NCBI GenBank assembly: GCA_024305405.1
Contig: JAKNDB010000070.1
Coordinates: 1,062,001 to 1,126,000, forward strand
From: Dirofilaria immitis
Lineage: Eukaryota > Nematoda > Chromadorea > Rhabditida > Onchocercidae
Direction: 5' to 3'
Length of the DNA: 64,000 bases
This document shows positions 28,801 through 38,099 of this stretch, in pieces (the stretch's first letter is position 1; every line of letters begins with the position of its first letter). A program made the translations under genes and the position numbers. Below the pieces are notes generated by a model that was not told the origin of the DNA, did no database searches, and worked only from the letters and a program-made list of their open reading frames with translations.

Positions 28801-30881
28801 AAAAAAATATTCATTTTTTAAAAATTATTGAATGTTTCATTAAATTTTGCTAAGGAAAAAAAAAAAGGAAAAAAGAAAGAAAAACGATCCATTCAATTTC
28901 GCTAATTGTATTAAAATTTTATCCAAAAGTTTTTTTTTTTTTTTTAAAAAATATTTCAAAAGAAAAAAAGAAAAGAAAACTAAATTTCATTACTATAAGT
29001 TAGGAAATTTAATTATCAAAAAAAAGAAAAGAATTATTTAAAAATTTCAATTTCACTTTCATTCTACAGAAACAATCTTAGATGAAACTTTAAAAAAAAA
29101 AACGAAAATGAAAATTCTTACTTAAAATACTTAAAAATAGAAAAATAAAAAATAAAAAGGAAGAAAGAAGGAAACGACGAAATGCATTGATATAATATAT
29201 CATTCATTCATTCATTGTTGATAAGAGTCAAAAATCAATCAATTTTAAAATAAATCTTTCAAGGTTAAATAAAAGTTTTTTTCCCAAAAAAAAAAAATAA
29301 GAATAAGAATAAGGAAAAATGAAATGAAGTGGGGAGGAAAAAAAATAAGATGTAAATTACAAAAATTTTAGTCAATTTAATTTTTTCATACAAAAAAAAA
29401 AAAGGGTAAAGGTAGAAAAAATCATATTGTACCTTTACGATTTACAAAATATTAAATTATCAATTACGTAATACTCACTCAATCATTGCATTTCTTTTTT
29501 GTTAAAAAAATATCAATCAATGATAATGTGATATTTGATAAATATATTATTACTGATTGATTACATGTATAATTTATATGTGTAGAGAAATTATTTATTA
29601 TTTAATTAATTTAAAAAATATTTATTATTAATTAATTAATTACATTTATATATTTATTATTAATTAATTAATTACATTTATATTTACATATTTATATGTA
29701 TAAGAGAAATTATTTATTGATTATTTTATTATATTTAAAAAATATTTATTATCAATTAATTAATTACATTTATATTTATATATTTATATGTATAAGAGAA
29801 ATTATTTATTTATTATTTAATTAATTTAAAAGTATTTATTATTTAATTAATTATTTAATTAAATAATTTATTATTACTAACAATAATTCTAATTAATAAT
29901 TTCAGCAACGAAAAATAAACCAAAAAAAAAAAAAAGATATTATCTAAAAAGAATTATTTTAAAAGATATCATTTTGTATTCGATTATAATTTATAAAAAT
30001 TAAATCTTTTACATTTCAATTTATATAGACATTTTATAGGTTCAAATTATACCACTCGTAAGTACCATTAATCGTTAAACCTGTTACAATTTCTAATCAT
30101 ATCATCTTTATATATCGACAAAAAGAAAATATTAGTGTAAAAAAAAAAAACAAGAACGATAATTATCACTATGATATCGTCATTAGAAATGATAAAGACA
30201 TGATAGCATTAGAAAAAATGATAAAGACATGATAAGATTTTAAAAAGAATTCAAATCAGATTAGATAGATATATTCCTTACATATATTTCAAATTGATAA
30301 AAAATTTTATCAAACTAAGATTGTGCATATGTAATGAATAATGATATGAATCATTGAGATATGTTTTTTTTCCATGATACTATTGATACAATTATTATCG
30401 TTATTACTATTGTTATTATTATTATCATTATCATTATTAATCTCTCGTATTTATTATTAAAATTAAATGCTAATGCTTGGTTTATATTATTGCATTTCAT
30501 GACAAAATAAAATCTTGGCTATAATTCAGAAACTATGATTATGATGTCGAGAATTCTAATTAATCGGTCATTTCGCTCATCTAATATGCACTTTAATAAT
30601 GCAATAAAAGATTTTGGAAATTATTGGCAAATGTCAAATATTAAATTCAAATTTTAAATTAGCCTAATCGATAATCTTTATTACCTGCCAACAGGTTGGT
30701 ATAATTCAATTCAGAAATATTTTTTTTTTTAAGTGAAATTAGAATGAGAAAAATATTAAGAATAAACCATCAAGATAATAAATTAGGCATAGAAAATTAA
30801 ACTTACCATCGCATCAATATTATTTTCCGGATTTGTTCGAGATGATAATAATATATCGTGATATTGATTAACATTCATCAT
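10796..30881 (-). CDS. Spectrin-repeat-like helical protein, at least seven exons, 3' part not found
   Basis: Exons (minus): 30807-30881, 22743-22979, 19113-19216, 17513-17586, 16872-17014, 11135-11202, 10796-10945. The phases fit at every junction except the last. About 284 residues, mostly amphipathic helix: ILHRRMEIIEQGTALSDALP, ELRKWLQTMSEKLSIMEAKF, ILQLQIETEGHTLVNNVQRI and RWIQRQQRHLKTLTKRWYHL. This is a spectrin-repeat pattern, with Trp in helix A and an RW pair before helix C, and I infer a cytoskeletal or nuclear-envelope linker. Nesprin/Klarsicht-like is a guess from WYHLWIRSLSVQCRIE, not a recognised match. A poly-Thr tract interrupts the second exon. Exon 10796-10945 ends in a clean GTATGT donor, so the gene goes on; I saw no convincing exon between 1 and 10795. 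Introns total about 19 kb. Confidence 0.68.
11135..11202 (-). CDS. Spectrin-like gene, exon 6
   Basis: Acceptor AATTTAG, phase 0. Reads ILQLQIETEGHTLVNNVQRI then IT, with donor CAG/GTAAAT in phase 2. A second GTAAAT after TTA (exon end 11164) would give phase 0 and an in-frame join to the next exon, but drops nine plausible helical residues. Confidence 0.65.
12285..12420. repeat. ~43 bp repeat, three copies
   Basis: Units read TATAAG(T/C)TTA then ATTTTAATTG and TTAATTAATTAA. Confidence 0.75.
13185..13445. repeat. ~60-75 bp degenerate repeat, four copies
   Basis: AATATCATATATATTCTTAT-like blocks alternate with AAAATTATC(A/G)TTATCATCG(C/T)TT. Rich in TTATCA words. Confidence 0.75.
13895..14710. 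repeat. ~40-50 bp TATATAAGTAT array, ~0.8 kb
   Basis: The core AAATTATTGAAAAATATAAG plus (TA)n occurs about 18 times. The first four units are nearly identical at 42 bp and later ones decay. The 68-codon minus frame is repeat-derived. Confidence 0.92.
15405..15710. repeat. Direct duplication, period ~180 bp
   Basis: TATCATTATCATCGAGTAGA starts both copies (about 15410 and 15590). The next 110 bp are about 80% alike. Confidence 0.8.
16340..16762. repeat. ~60 bp tandem array with ACGTACGT and ATGCAT palindromes, about seven copies
   Basis: Each unit has TCTATATTACGTG, a T-rich run, CAC(G/T)TACGTTATGCATAT and TTATCAATTCTGCGTTA. It lies in the spectrin-like gene intron, 110 bp past the end of exon 5. 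Two plus frames reading it exceed 125 codons and a third reaches 115; these follow the period and are not taken as genes. Confidence 0.95.
16872..17014 (-). CDS. Spectrin-like gene, exon 5
   Basis: Acceptor TTTTTAG, phase 1, 47 whole codons. Reads DGGEPTAIVELRKWLQTMSE, KLSIMEAKFTKVTLARKELD, RLAADQQ, then the donor GTTTTC in phase 0. The LRKWL..M..KL pattern is typical of spectrin helix A. Confidence 0.75.
17513..17586 (-). CDS. Spectrin-like gene, exon 4
   Basis: Acceptor ATTTTAG; the phase fits exon 3 and completes a Lys codon. Reads LSTINRAMEHLKLSRLSSVE then NANK, ending in phase 1 at AAAG/GTCAGA. Confidence 0.7.
18430..18835. repeat. ~31-34 bp tandem array, about 11 copies
   Basis: Core GGATAACTTAAAATACTACG then ATACTTTAGAAA, with an optional extra AATA. 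Intronic. Confidence 0.93.
19113..19216 (-). CDS. Spectrin-like gene, exon 3
   Basis: Acceptor TTTTACAG, donor GTAAGT, ending in phase 2. Reads VINESDILHRRMEIIEQGTA then LSDALPQLTNLVTS. It is helical, of ordinary codon complexity, and clearly richer in GC than the flanking intron. Confidence 0.72.
19285..19440. repeat. Duplicated (GTAT)n microsatellite block
   Basis: (TATG)n followed by TTGTAATAG(C/T)TTC(C/G)TGATAAT and AATAAAATGATTTAT, present twice about 88 bp apart, just upstream of the spectrin-like exon 3 acceptor. Confidence 0.88.
20497..20584 (-). CDS. Possible alternative terminal exon inside the spectrin-like gene
   Basis: A strong acceptor (CAATTTTACAG) leads into an open stretch reading GQAMMKTSLNLEIIQFKNIA then VGIFNVKF and TAA. 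The phase does not match the exon at 22743-22979. In the matching phase it gives RTSNDENFFKS then stop, which would be a short alternative C-terminus. It could equally be a decoy. Confidence 0.2.
20801..21034 (-). CDS. Orphan 77-codon ORF, intronic
   Basis: Unrecognised open frame of moderate complexity (VKYCVKLSRSFYQITYHLDH). It lies back-to-back with the plus-strand ORF at 21.1 kb in a patch slightly less AT-rich than its surroundings. No conserved motif seen; a chance ORF is likely. Confidence 0.1.
   Translation of the reverse strand: MFYLLMFINLEIIYDSHSPLTIFITVKYCVKLSRSFYQITYHLDHLECRLYLICFIIKNNLFYYKKQIDYLSGKIIN
21094..21285 (+). CDS. Orphan 63-codon ORF in an intron of the spectrin-like gene
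   Basis: Unrecognised. Unlike most open frames here, it is not repeat-derived and has mixed composition (NKDELSNNNLTLFTLLNRFL, ERSAHNLFDNFIACLLKNFK). It lies opposite to the host gene and runs into a 127 bp tandem duplication at 21.26 kb. No start context or splice signal supports it. It may be a chance frame or a relic of a mobile element. Confidence 0.15.
   Translation: MTIVCRKNKDELSNNNLTLFTLLNRFLLHLERSAHNLFDNFIACLLKNFKRSLTNFMHFQPLF
21261..21530. repeat. 127 bp direct tandem duplication
   Basis: Two nearly identical copies contain TTTTAGATCTTTTCAAATAA, AAAGTCAGAATCTAAGAATG and TACAGTAAGACTAGTTAGT. Composition is more balanced than the flanks and there are few mismatches, so the event looks recent. 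Confidence 0.95.
22743..22979 (-). CDS. Spectrin-like gene, exon with poly-threonine tract
   Basis: Acceptor TTTCAG, donor GTAAAA, 79 codons, phase 0 at both ends. Reads LRKRWQSSATSVRDTAIDTT, then about 13 ACA codons with flanking GCA, then AAADIINIDNDTLLQELFCE and ACSKLYNDILNAIDHQS. The (ACA)n tract sits between two ordinary helical segments and is probably length-variable. The plus-strand poly-Val frame and any other frames here are shadows. Confidence 0.7.
22853..22925. repeat. (GTT)n microsatellite inside an exon
   Basis: About 13 GTT triplets plus GCC/GCT variants. On the minus strand it encodes poly-Thr in the spectrin-like protein. Confidence 0.93.
24375..24725. repeat. ~50 bp tandem array, seven copies
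   Basis: Units contain ATGGTACTTTTATTATTGTA then TCTTGAAAATCATATT and CGCGACAAA or CTCGATAAAC. A 95-codon plus frame follows it (YFYHCILKIIFRDKLW) and repeats with the DNA, so it is probably not a gene. Confidence 0.95.
25814..25831 (-). CDS. Possible 18-nt microexon of the spectrin-like gene
   Basis: Acceptor TTTTTTTTTAAAG, six codons ASEIIQ, then CAG/GTATAA. It is phase 0 at both ends, so it can be included or skipped between the exons at 30881 and 22979 without changing frame. It is far too short to trust without RNA. Confidence 0.15.
26125..26370. repeat. Degenerate ~60 bp repeats with CCGTATACGGTA palindromes
   Basis: AACCGTATTTGG, AACCGTATACGGTAC and GACCGTATACGGTACGC recur at 26.21, 26.29 and 26.32 kb, with related ACGGTAT and ACCGTAT words from 26.14 kb and CATATACGAT at 26.36 kb. 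Clearly richer in GC than the flanks. Intronic, between two spectrin-like exons. Confidence 0.7.
27135..27385. repeat. Direct duplication, period ~122 bp
   Basis: GGAAGATT(G/A)TGATACAAATA begins both copies, followed by TTATTCA(T/C)AAATTGTA and ATATCATTA(T/C)TG. Confidence 0.85.
28365..28725. repeat. ~120 bp tandem array, three copies
   Basis: CTTTCTTCGATAACTCTCTT followed by ATTC(T/A)TTGCCTAATTTTAA occurs three times. The units are nearly identical and pyrimidine-rich. Confidence 0.95.
29585..29875. repeat. TTAATTAATTA-rich degenerate repeats
   Basis: AGAGAAATTATTTATT occurs three times, alternating with TATTTATTATTAATTAATTA and TTACATTTATAT. Confidence 0.75.
30807..30881 (-). CDS. Spectrin-like gene, putative first coding exon
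   Basis: Starts at ATG ATG, directly preceded in frame by TGA, so this looks like a true start, not an internal exon. 25 codons: MMNVNQYHDILLSSRTNPEN then NIDAM, followed by a perfect GTAAGT donor in phase 0. Only this frame is open. Confidence 0.6.
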
Positions 30882-31206
30882 TTTGAATCACTTTTATAAA
30901 TCCCGAATATGGAAAGTAATTCTCGAATATGATTAATAATCAAAATGATGTACTTTCAATGTTGTCTCTCGAAATTTGCTAGAGACTAATAGAAAGTATG
31001 CTTATTTGAATATTAAAACAAATAGGACAATTTTATCCGGCTTTTCTTAATTTTAGTAAGAAAATTTGTTGAAATTATTCGGATGAAATCATCCTCCTCC
31101 TCCTCCATGTATATATGATATTATTATCATCTGGATGATTGATAATAATCAATGTCGAAGAATGAAATTAAATTATCGTATTACTTCTCGAATTTGATCA
31201 CCGTAC

Positions 31207-31249
31207 TTTTAGCGTAAATAACGCCCGTCTAAAATGCTCCAACAGATCT
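31207..31249 (-). CDS. Possible extra 5' exon of the spectrin-like gene
   Basis: Acceptor TTTAATTACAG, then one base plus 14 codons DLLEHFRRALFTLK, donor GTACGG in phase 0. It cannot splice to the ATG exon at 30881, which has a TGA just upstream. It does join the exon at 22979 in frame. It may be part of an upstream-initiated isoform or the end of another gene (reading on: LKVR then stop). Confidence 0.3.
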
Positions 31250-31404
31250 CTGTAATTAAATATAAAATTAATTAAATTATTCATACATATATATATACAT
31301 ATACGTTCGAGTAACACTAATAATATTAGTATGAAAATTATCAATAAACTTATGAAATCAAAATCTTTCACTCTCTCTTTCTCAAATACAAACATTTACA
31401 ATGC

Positions 31405-31462
31405 TCTGATATGATATGATATGATATGATATGATATGACATGATATGATATGATATAACAT
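31405..31462. repeat. (ATATG)n microsatellite
   Basis: About ten TGATA pentamers with one GACAT variant, 155 bp upstream of the possible exon at 31.2 kb. Confidence 0.92.
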
Positions 31463-32034
31463 ATCATTTGTAATTTCCTACTCTGCAATACTTTTATATT
31501 TTATGAATTCTCATAAAATTTCTCGATGTAATAATACTACTACTTATGATAAAATATAATTTGAAGGATTTCAATTTCAAAATTTAAATCAACCAAAGTT
31601 ATCATAATAACAAATTATTACAACATTTAATCAAATCATTTTATCATATGCAAATCAAGCATATTAATTCGATGATTAAAAATACATTCTAAAAACTTCA
31701 AAAAAAAGAAAAAATTGATCCTAAAAGTAAATTTAACAAAATAAACATATTCAAGACAATTGCATTATCATATAACCATATGTTGAACAGATGTTTATAT
31801 CAGTAATGATAATATTTTGCCCATTTTCCCAAGATTGATTATTATTATCTACGATAGATGCTGTCATCTTATATTAGACAATACAATTATTATCATTCTT
31901 TGTTCATATGTTCATCGCTTTGTCATCATTTTTTTTTTGTTAGTAAACAATACATATTGTTACGATCGAATACTATCGGCAGATATATCAATGATGGGAA
32001 AAATTCATTCTAAATGGTACCATAAAATAATTTC

Positions 32035-32245
32035 CCGTAAATGGTTCTAATGGCATAAGGTTTCACCATAAATAGTTATCGGGATATAGAATTTCAGGTA
32101 TTATTTATATTACGTTCCGATGATGTAATAAGGTTTCATCGTAAATAGTTACCAAGGTGTAGGATTTCGAGTATATACTAAAATATGATGATGTACCGAG
32201 ATCTAGGATTTTAGGTTTTATACTGAAATTTGATGATGTAAAATT
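32035..32245. repeat. Degenerate ~70 bp repeats, three copies
   Basis: AAGGTTTCA(C/T)C(A/G)TAAATAGTTA and TAGGATTT blocks recur with GATGATGTA. Confidence 0.6.
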
Positions 32246-32399
32246 TGATCATTTTAAGCGATACTTAATGATATGACAATCATAGATATATCGATAAAAA
32301 TTTTCTTATATATATATATATAGCGTAAAAATTTTAGTCTCAATGAAATCAGTGATATATAAGGATTTTCACTACAGACGGTATTAGTGATTTGATAAT

Positions 32400-32720
32400 A
32401 TTCATCATTAGCGATAAAAATATTTCGCAAATATTATGAAATTATCATTTTAAATGATAACAACGATATAATTTCATTTTGGATGATAGTAATGATATAA
32501 TTTTATTTTTAAATAGTATCAATAATACAATTGATTTTAAAGGATATCACTAGTATATTGCTAATTTAAATGGTATATTAATGATAAAATGTCATTTAAT
32601 AAAAATAACAATAATATTTCTCTTATTTTAAATGATATCAATACTTATCAAATTTCACTTTAAATAGTTATTAGTGATATAATTTTATTCAAAATAATAC
32701 CTATGTATAGCAAAAATAAT
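32400..32720. repeat. Diverged ~35-45 bp repeats
   Basis: Variants of ATTTCATTTTAAATGATA then AATGATATAATT recur seven or eight times with heavy divergence. Confidence 0.55.
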
Positions 32721-32825
32721 ACAAAATTTTTAACAGAAATGATAAAACAATTAATATGAATGATTATTAAATGATAAACTGGTAAATCATAAAAATATTA
32801 TTCCTTTAAAAATTTTTAATTTGAA

Positions 32826-33100
32826 AAAAATTGGCCTAATAATATGATGATTATATATATATATATATATATATATGATATTTAGCATATATATTGATAA
32901 TCATATCATCATTATATATATATGATATTTAGCCTAATAATATGATGATTATCAATATATATGACGATATTTAGCCTAACAATGTGATGATTATCAATAT
33001 ATATGATAATATTTAGCTTAATAATATGATGATTATCAATATATATGATAATATTTAACCTAATAATATGATGATTATCAATATATATGATGATTTTTAA
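32826..33100. repeat. ~55 bp array with inverted segment
   Basis: GCCTAATAATATGATGATTA then TCAATATATATGAT recurs five times, while the unit at 32890-32935 carries the inverse TGATAATCATATCATCATTA. The array therefore contains a local inversion or hairpin. Confidence 0.8.
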
Positions 33101-33464
33101 GGATAAATTTTATGGTATAATGAAATTTTCTTTATATATTATCAAATAATATATAAATATTTATGATGTAAAAAATATGTATGATTTATTCAATTTATTT
33201 TATTTTTGATAATAAATAATCTTTCTTAACTGCATGATTCATTATGGAATGTCTTTTTTTTTGACACATCAAAATTTCCAAATTATTAATCATTTCTTAT
33301 CACTTTAAATGTTACAATAATTGAGAAATAATGCTTCGTATAGGAATTGATTATTTGATAAATTTAACAAAAAAAAATGACAGAAATTACTGAAATTTTC
33401 TTAACTGAATTTAGCAAATAATAGGATATTTCTAAGAAAACTATTTTTGAAAGCAATTTTATCC

Positions 33465-33790
33465 ATGGTCTACTGGCACAATAGGCTAGGGCCATGAATA
33501 ATGGCCATATCCTCATATTTTAGGAGCAATATGAATAGTAATTTTTACCTATATTCGACTAATAAGTCATGAATATATTAGGCTAGACTTATTGATATTT
33601 GATTTGAAGAATTTATTAATATTTGATAGGAATAGTCGCTTTATTCATGGCTTATCAGTCTAATAGGCCTGGGATGATCGTATTCTCGTAGCACAGAACC
33701 AACAGGCAACAAAATTAATGCCATAAACAGCTTTATCTACGGTCTATCAAGCCCAGTAAGCCAAGAATGATCATGTTGTAATGGATTTAT
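33465..33790. repeat. GC-richer degenerate repeat, three copies
   Basis: TTTATCCATGGTCTACTGGC at 33.46 kb, TTTATTCATGGCTTATCAGT at 33.64 kb and TTTATCTACGGTCTATCAAG at 33.74 kb are each followed by CAATAGGC- or AGTAAGCC-like sequence. Its composition and old divergence suggest a relic of an inserted element. Confidence 0.55.
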
Positions 33791-33904
33791 TAATAATTGA
33801 TTTGAAGAATTTTTTGAAATTTATCAGTAGTAATGTATGCAAAAAGAATGATAATAAATTTCATATTAATTATAATTATAAGCATTAGTTGGTAAGAAAA
33901 ATAA

Positions 33905-33966
33905 AACCTGAATTTAACGAGCCTAGTTAACGGAAACCTGAATTTAACGAGCCTAGTTAACGGAAA
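33905..33966. repeat. 30 bp exact direct repeat, two copies
   Basis: ACCTGAATTTAACGAGCCTA followed by GTTAACGGAA occurs twice in succession. Confidence 0.9.
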
Positions 33967-34181
33967 GCACGCATATTTAATAGCCTATAACTAAAATGAT
34001 TATTTGAAATATTTCAATAATAGTTGCTATCTATAAAGGAAATAATAAAATGATGAAATATATGTCATTTCAAAAAAAAAAAAAAAAAATGAAACGGAAA
34101 GATTCTGAAGTGTGAAAAATTTCTCATTAAAATATTAAACATATATTATACACATCATTTTATTGAATGAATTGGTGCGAA

Positions 34182-35811
34182 CTGAAATGAAATGAAATTG
34201 AAATGAAATGAAATGAAATGAATTGAAAATGAAATGAAATGAATTGAAATGAAATAAATTGAAATGAATTGAAATTGAAACGAATTGAAATTGAAATGAA
34301 ATGAAATGAATTTAAACGAAATGAAATGAATTGAAAATGAAATGAAATGAATTGAAAATGAAATGAAATGAATTGAAAATGAAATGAAATGAATTGAAAT
34401 GAAATAAATTGAAATGAATTGAAATTGAAACGAATTGAAATTGAAATGAAATGAAATGAATTTAAACGAAATGAAATGAATTGGAAATGAAATGAAATGA
34501 ATTGAAAATGAAATGAAATGAATTGAAAATGAAATGAAATGAATTGAAAATGAAATGAAATGAATTTAAACGAAATGAAATGAAATGCATTGAAAATGAA
34601 TTGAAATGAAATGAAATAAAATGAAATGAATTTAAACGAAATGAAATGAATTGAAAATGAAATGAAATGAATTTAAACGAAATGAAATGAATTGAAAATG
34701 AAATGAAATGAATTGAAAATGAAATCAAATGAATTGAAAATGAAATGAAATGAATTGAAAATGAAATGAAATGAAATGAAATGAATTGAAAATGAAATGA
34801 AATGAATTTAAAAGAAATGAAATGAATTGAAAATGAAATGAAATGAATTGAAAATGAAATGAAATGAATTGAAAATGAAATGAAATGAATTGAAAATGAA
34901 ATGAAATGAATTGAAAACGAAATGAAATGAATTGAAATGAAATAAATTGAAATGAATTGAAATTGAAACGAATTGAAATTGAAATGAAATGAAATGAAAT
35001 GAATTGAAATGAAATAAAATAAAATGAAATGAATTGAAAATGAAATGAAATGAATTGAAAATGAAATGAAATGAATTGAAAATGAAATGAAATGAATTTA
35101 AACGAAATGAAATGAATTGAAAATGAAATGAAATGAATTGAAAATGAAATGAAATGAAATTGAAAATGAAATGAAATGAATTGAAAATGAAATGAAATGA
35201 ATTGAAAATGAAATGAAATGAATTTAAAAGAAATGAAATGAATTGAAAATGAAATGAAATGAATTGAAAATGAAATGAAATGAATTGAAAATGAAACGAA
35301 ATGAATTGAAAACGAAATGAAATGAATTGAAATGAAATAAATTGAAATGAATTGAAATTGAAACGAATTGAAATTGAAATGAAATGAAATGAAATGAATT
35401 GAAATGAAATAAAATAAAATGAAATGAATTTAAACGAAATGAAATGAAATGCATTGAAAATGAAATGAAATGAATTGAAAATGAAATGAAATGAATTGAA
35501 AATGAAATGAAATGAATTGAAAATGAAATGAAATGAATTGAAAATGAAATGAAATGAATTTAAACGAAATGAAATGAAATGCATTGAAAATGAATTGAAA
35601 TGAAATGAAATAAAATGAAATGAATTTAGACGAAATGAAATGAAATGCATCGAAAATGAAATGAAATGAATTGAAAATGAAATGAAATGAATTGAAAATG
35701 AAATGAAATGAATTGAAAATGAAATGAAATGAATTGAAATGAAATAAATTGAAATGAATTGAAATTGAAACGAATTGAAATTGAAATGAAATGAAATGAA
35801 ATTGAAATTGC
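34182..35811. repeat. 1.6 kb GAAAT-type satellite with higher-order structure
   Basis: Built from TGAAATGAAATGAATTGAAAA (about 21 bp). Longer variant blocks starting GAATTGAAATGAAATAAATT recur near 34241, 34391, 34930, 35323 and 35731. Minus frames of up to 280 codons, reading (HFQFISF)n, arise from the 21 bp (seven-codon) period and lack any gene signal. Confidence 0.95.
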
Positions 35812-36204
35812 TGATAATCTATTTATCTTATCGCTCTTTAATCCGAAAAAAAAGAAGTCCCTCTAAAAAAATGAAAAAATGACCTTGATATTTTTAACTA
35901 TTAAATATATTTCTGCCTACCAATTTTTTTTTTTAAAATAAATTTCTCACAATATCTTTTTCCATTGTTTCTATTTTTTTATATAAAAAAATAGATCCTT
36001 CTCCGATATATTTTCCGATTTTTGATCGAAATATCCCTCAAATTTTTAGCATTGCTTCATTTGGTGGAAATTATATTAGCGAAAATTAAATTTACATAAG
36101 TGTTTATCAATCTTTTGATTAATAATACATCTATCGTTTGAACATTCCGAATGAAAAGAAAATTTATTCATAAATACGATCTAAATAAATGAACAGTTGT
36201 AAAA

Positions 36205-36350
36205 TATAAATTTCATAGAGTAATAATGCAATATTTACTAGAAATAGGAAATTAAATTTAAATTAAAATATTTATTATTTCAAAGAGTAATAATGCAATA
36301 TTTACTAATAATAGGAAATTAAATTTAAATTAAAATATTTATTATTTTTC
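36205..36350. repeat. ~67 bp direct duplication
   Basis: AGAGTAATAATGCAATATTT plus ACTA(G/A)(A/T)AATAGGAAATTAAA occurs twice. Confidence 0.85.
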
Positions 36351-36772
36351 GAATTTATGCATTTATCGTTAAAAATTCGAAATGGAAAATGAAATTTATT
36401 AATAAATTCGAACTCTTTAAATATTTTAAACAAACTTCAAACTTTGCTCAATAAATAATATAATAACAACTTACTAATTTGTTAATTGTAGACAAATGAA
36501 AAATAAATATTTAAATATTTAATAATCTTTCAGCATTCATCTTCCGATAGTGCAAAATAGATAGATAGAGAGTTTTGAATTATTTTTTCATAAAAAAAAA
36601 AAGGATCATAATATCAATTGTTACTTTTATTTTTTTCGATTATTTGCCTAGTACAATTTAAAAAAAAAAATTAAAATTTTACGTCAAAAATAAAAAGAAG
36701 TATGTATCTCGAGAAATGCTATAGTTTTAATAAATTATTATCAATTGATAATCTCTTTTTTCATCCTTAACA

Positions 36773-37018
36773 ATGAGTAAACATTTTTTCGTAAATTGCA
36801 AAATTACAACAAAATTTTCCTTTTTCGTTTCGTTTCTTTTTTTTTTTTTTTTATCTATCAAAACGATCAGGATGATTAAAGGCAATAGACAAATTTCGGC
36901 ATTTTTATATTTTTTAAATTTTTGGCATATTTGCTTACTCGTTTTTCCTTATATTTTCTATTTATCTTTGCGTACTTTTCATTCAATCGAAAAATGTGAT
37001 CCTTTAGAATTTGAATAG
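36773..37018 (+). CDS. Doubtful 81-codon ORF
   Basis: The second half is of ordinary composition (RQISAFLYFLNFWHICLLVF, RTFHSIEKCDPLEFE), while the first half runs through a poly-T tract. Hydrophobic centre, no recognised family and no splice support. It sits just before the foldback element at 37.1 kb, so it might be element-associated. Confidence 0.12.
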   Translation: MSKHFFVNCKITTKFSFFVSFLFFFFLSIKTIRMIKGNRQISAFLYFLNFWHICLLVFPYIFYLSLRTFHSIEKCDPLEFE

Positions 37019-37115
37019 TTTTATTACAAAATTGATCTTATGATTATAATAAAATGTAAAATTTATTTTAAGAAATACTCTTACTACAAATTGAATTTAA
37101 TTTCAATAAAGGATC

Positions 37116-37464
37116 AAATGATATTTGTCTGTTACTTAATGTCTTACTGTAATAGCTTACAGTATTAGCATATATTCATTCCTGAAACTGATATATATAT
37201 ATCTATATATATATATAGATATATATATATTTAGCATAGGAAATTAAATTAAATTTTGTACTATATCTAGCATAGGAAATTAAATTAAATTTGTAATATT
37301 TGGGGATATACTTTTAATGCAAATCTAATCTAGGAAATACTTTTAGTACAAATTTAATTTAATTTCCTATGCTAGATATATATATATATCGGTTTCAGGA
37401 ATGAATATATGCTAATACTGTAAGCTATTACAGTAAGACATTAAGTAACAGACAAATATCATTT
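37116..37464. mobile_element. Foldback / MITE-like inverted repeat element
   Basis: The outer 75 bp arms are nearly identical inverted copies: TGATATTTGTCTGTTACTTA on the left, and its complement ending at 37464. They are followed inward by (TA)n and a second inverted block with CTAGCATAGGAAATTAAATT. The middle carries that block again as a direct repeat. No coding capacity. Target duplications are not evident in this AT-rich context. Confidence 0.75.
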
Positions 37465-38099
37465 AATTTCAGAATAATACTTGCAATAATGAAAATTCAT
37501 CGAGAAAGAAAAAAATTGCAGCGAATAGCAGTACAAAAACAAAATAATTTTTCGAAACTATATAAATTAGTTTAAAAAAATTTAAAACAAAATGAAGTTA
37601 TTATGTAATACTGTACGCAACTACAGTAAGACCATTAATTATCAAAAATCAAAAGTATTTATAATGTTGATTGTGTGAAAGACATTAAACATGAGCGATG
37701 AATGGAATTGATCATTGAAGATGATAAAAATAATCGATAATCTTAATGCGATAATAAATACTTCAATTATATATGAAATTTTAGTAAAAAATTTTTTTTT
37801 TTGAACCATTTGCTTAGGCAAAAATTGAAGTTTTAGTTTTGTTCGTAAATTGAAATTTTAAAATTTCGTATTCAAAAAAAAAGAGAAGAAGCAAAAATAA
37901 AAAATTGAAAGCATTTGGTTTAGTTTTTGTTTTTTTTTTTTTGCAAACCATAAAATTTAAATGAAAAAATTTTTTGAATCGTAAAAAAAAATTTTAAACA
38001 AATACACATTTGCTCTAATTAATGCACTTTTATCCCAATGCTTTTTATATATATTTTTAACTAAAGTAAATTAGAAATGAAATGCATAAAAAAAAATGA

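Noticed and set aside
31817..32050. 77-codon plus ORF
   Set aside because: Ile-rich chance frame ending in degenerate repeats; no splice or family support.
34808..35650. 280-codon minus ORF
   Set aside because: It is the translation of a 21 bp satellite, with the same seven residues repeating and no splice or start signals.
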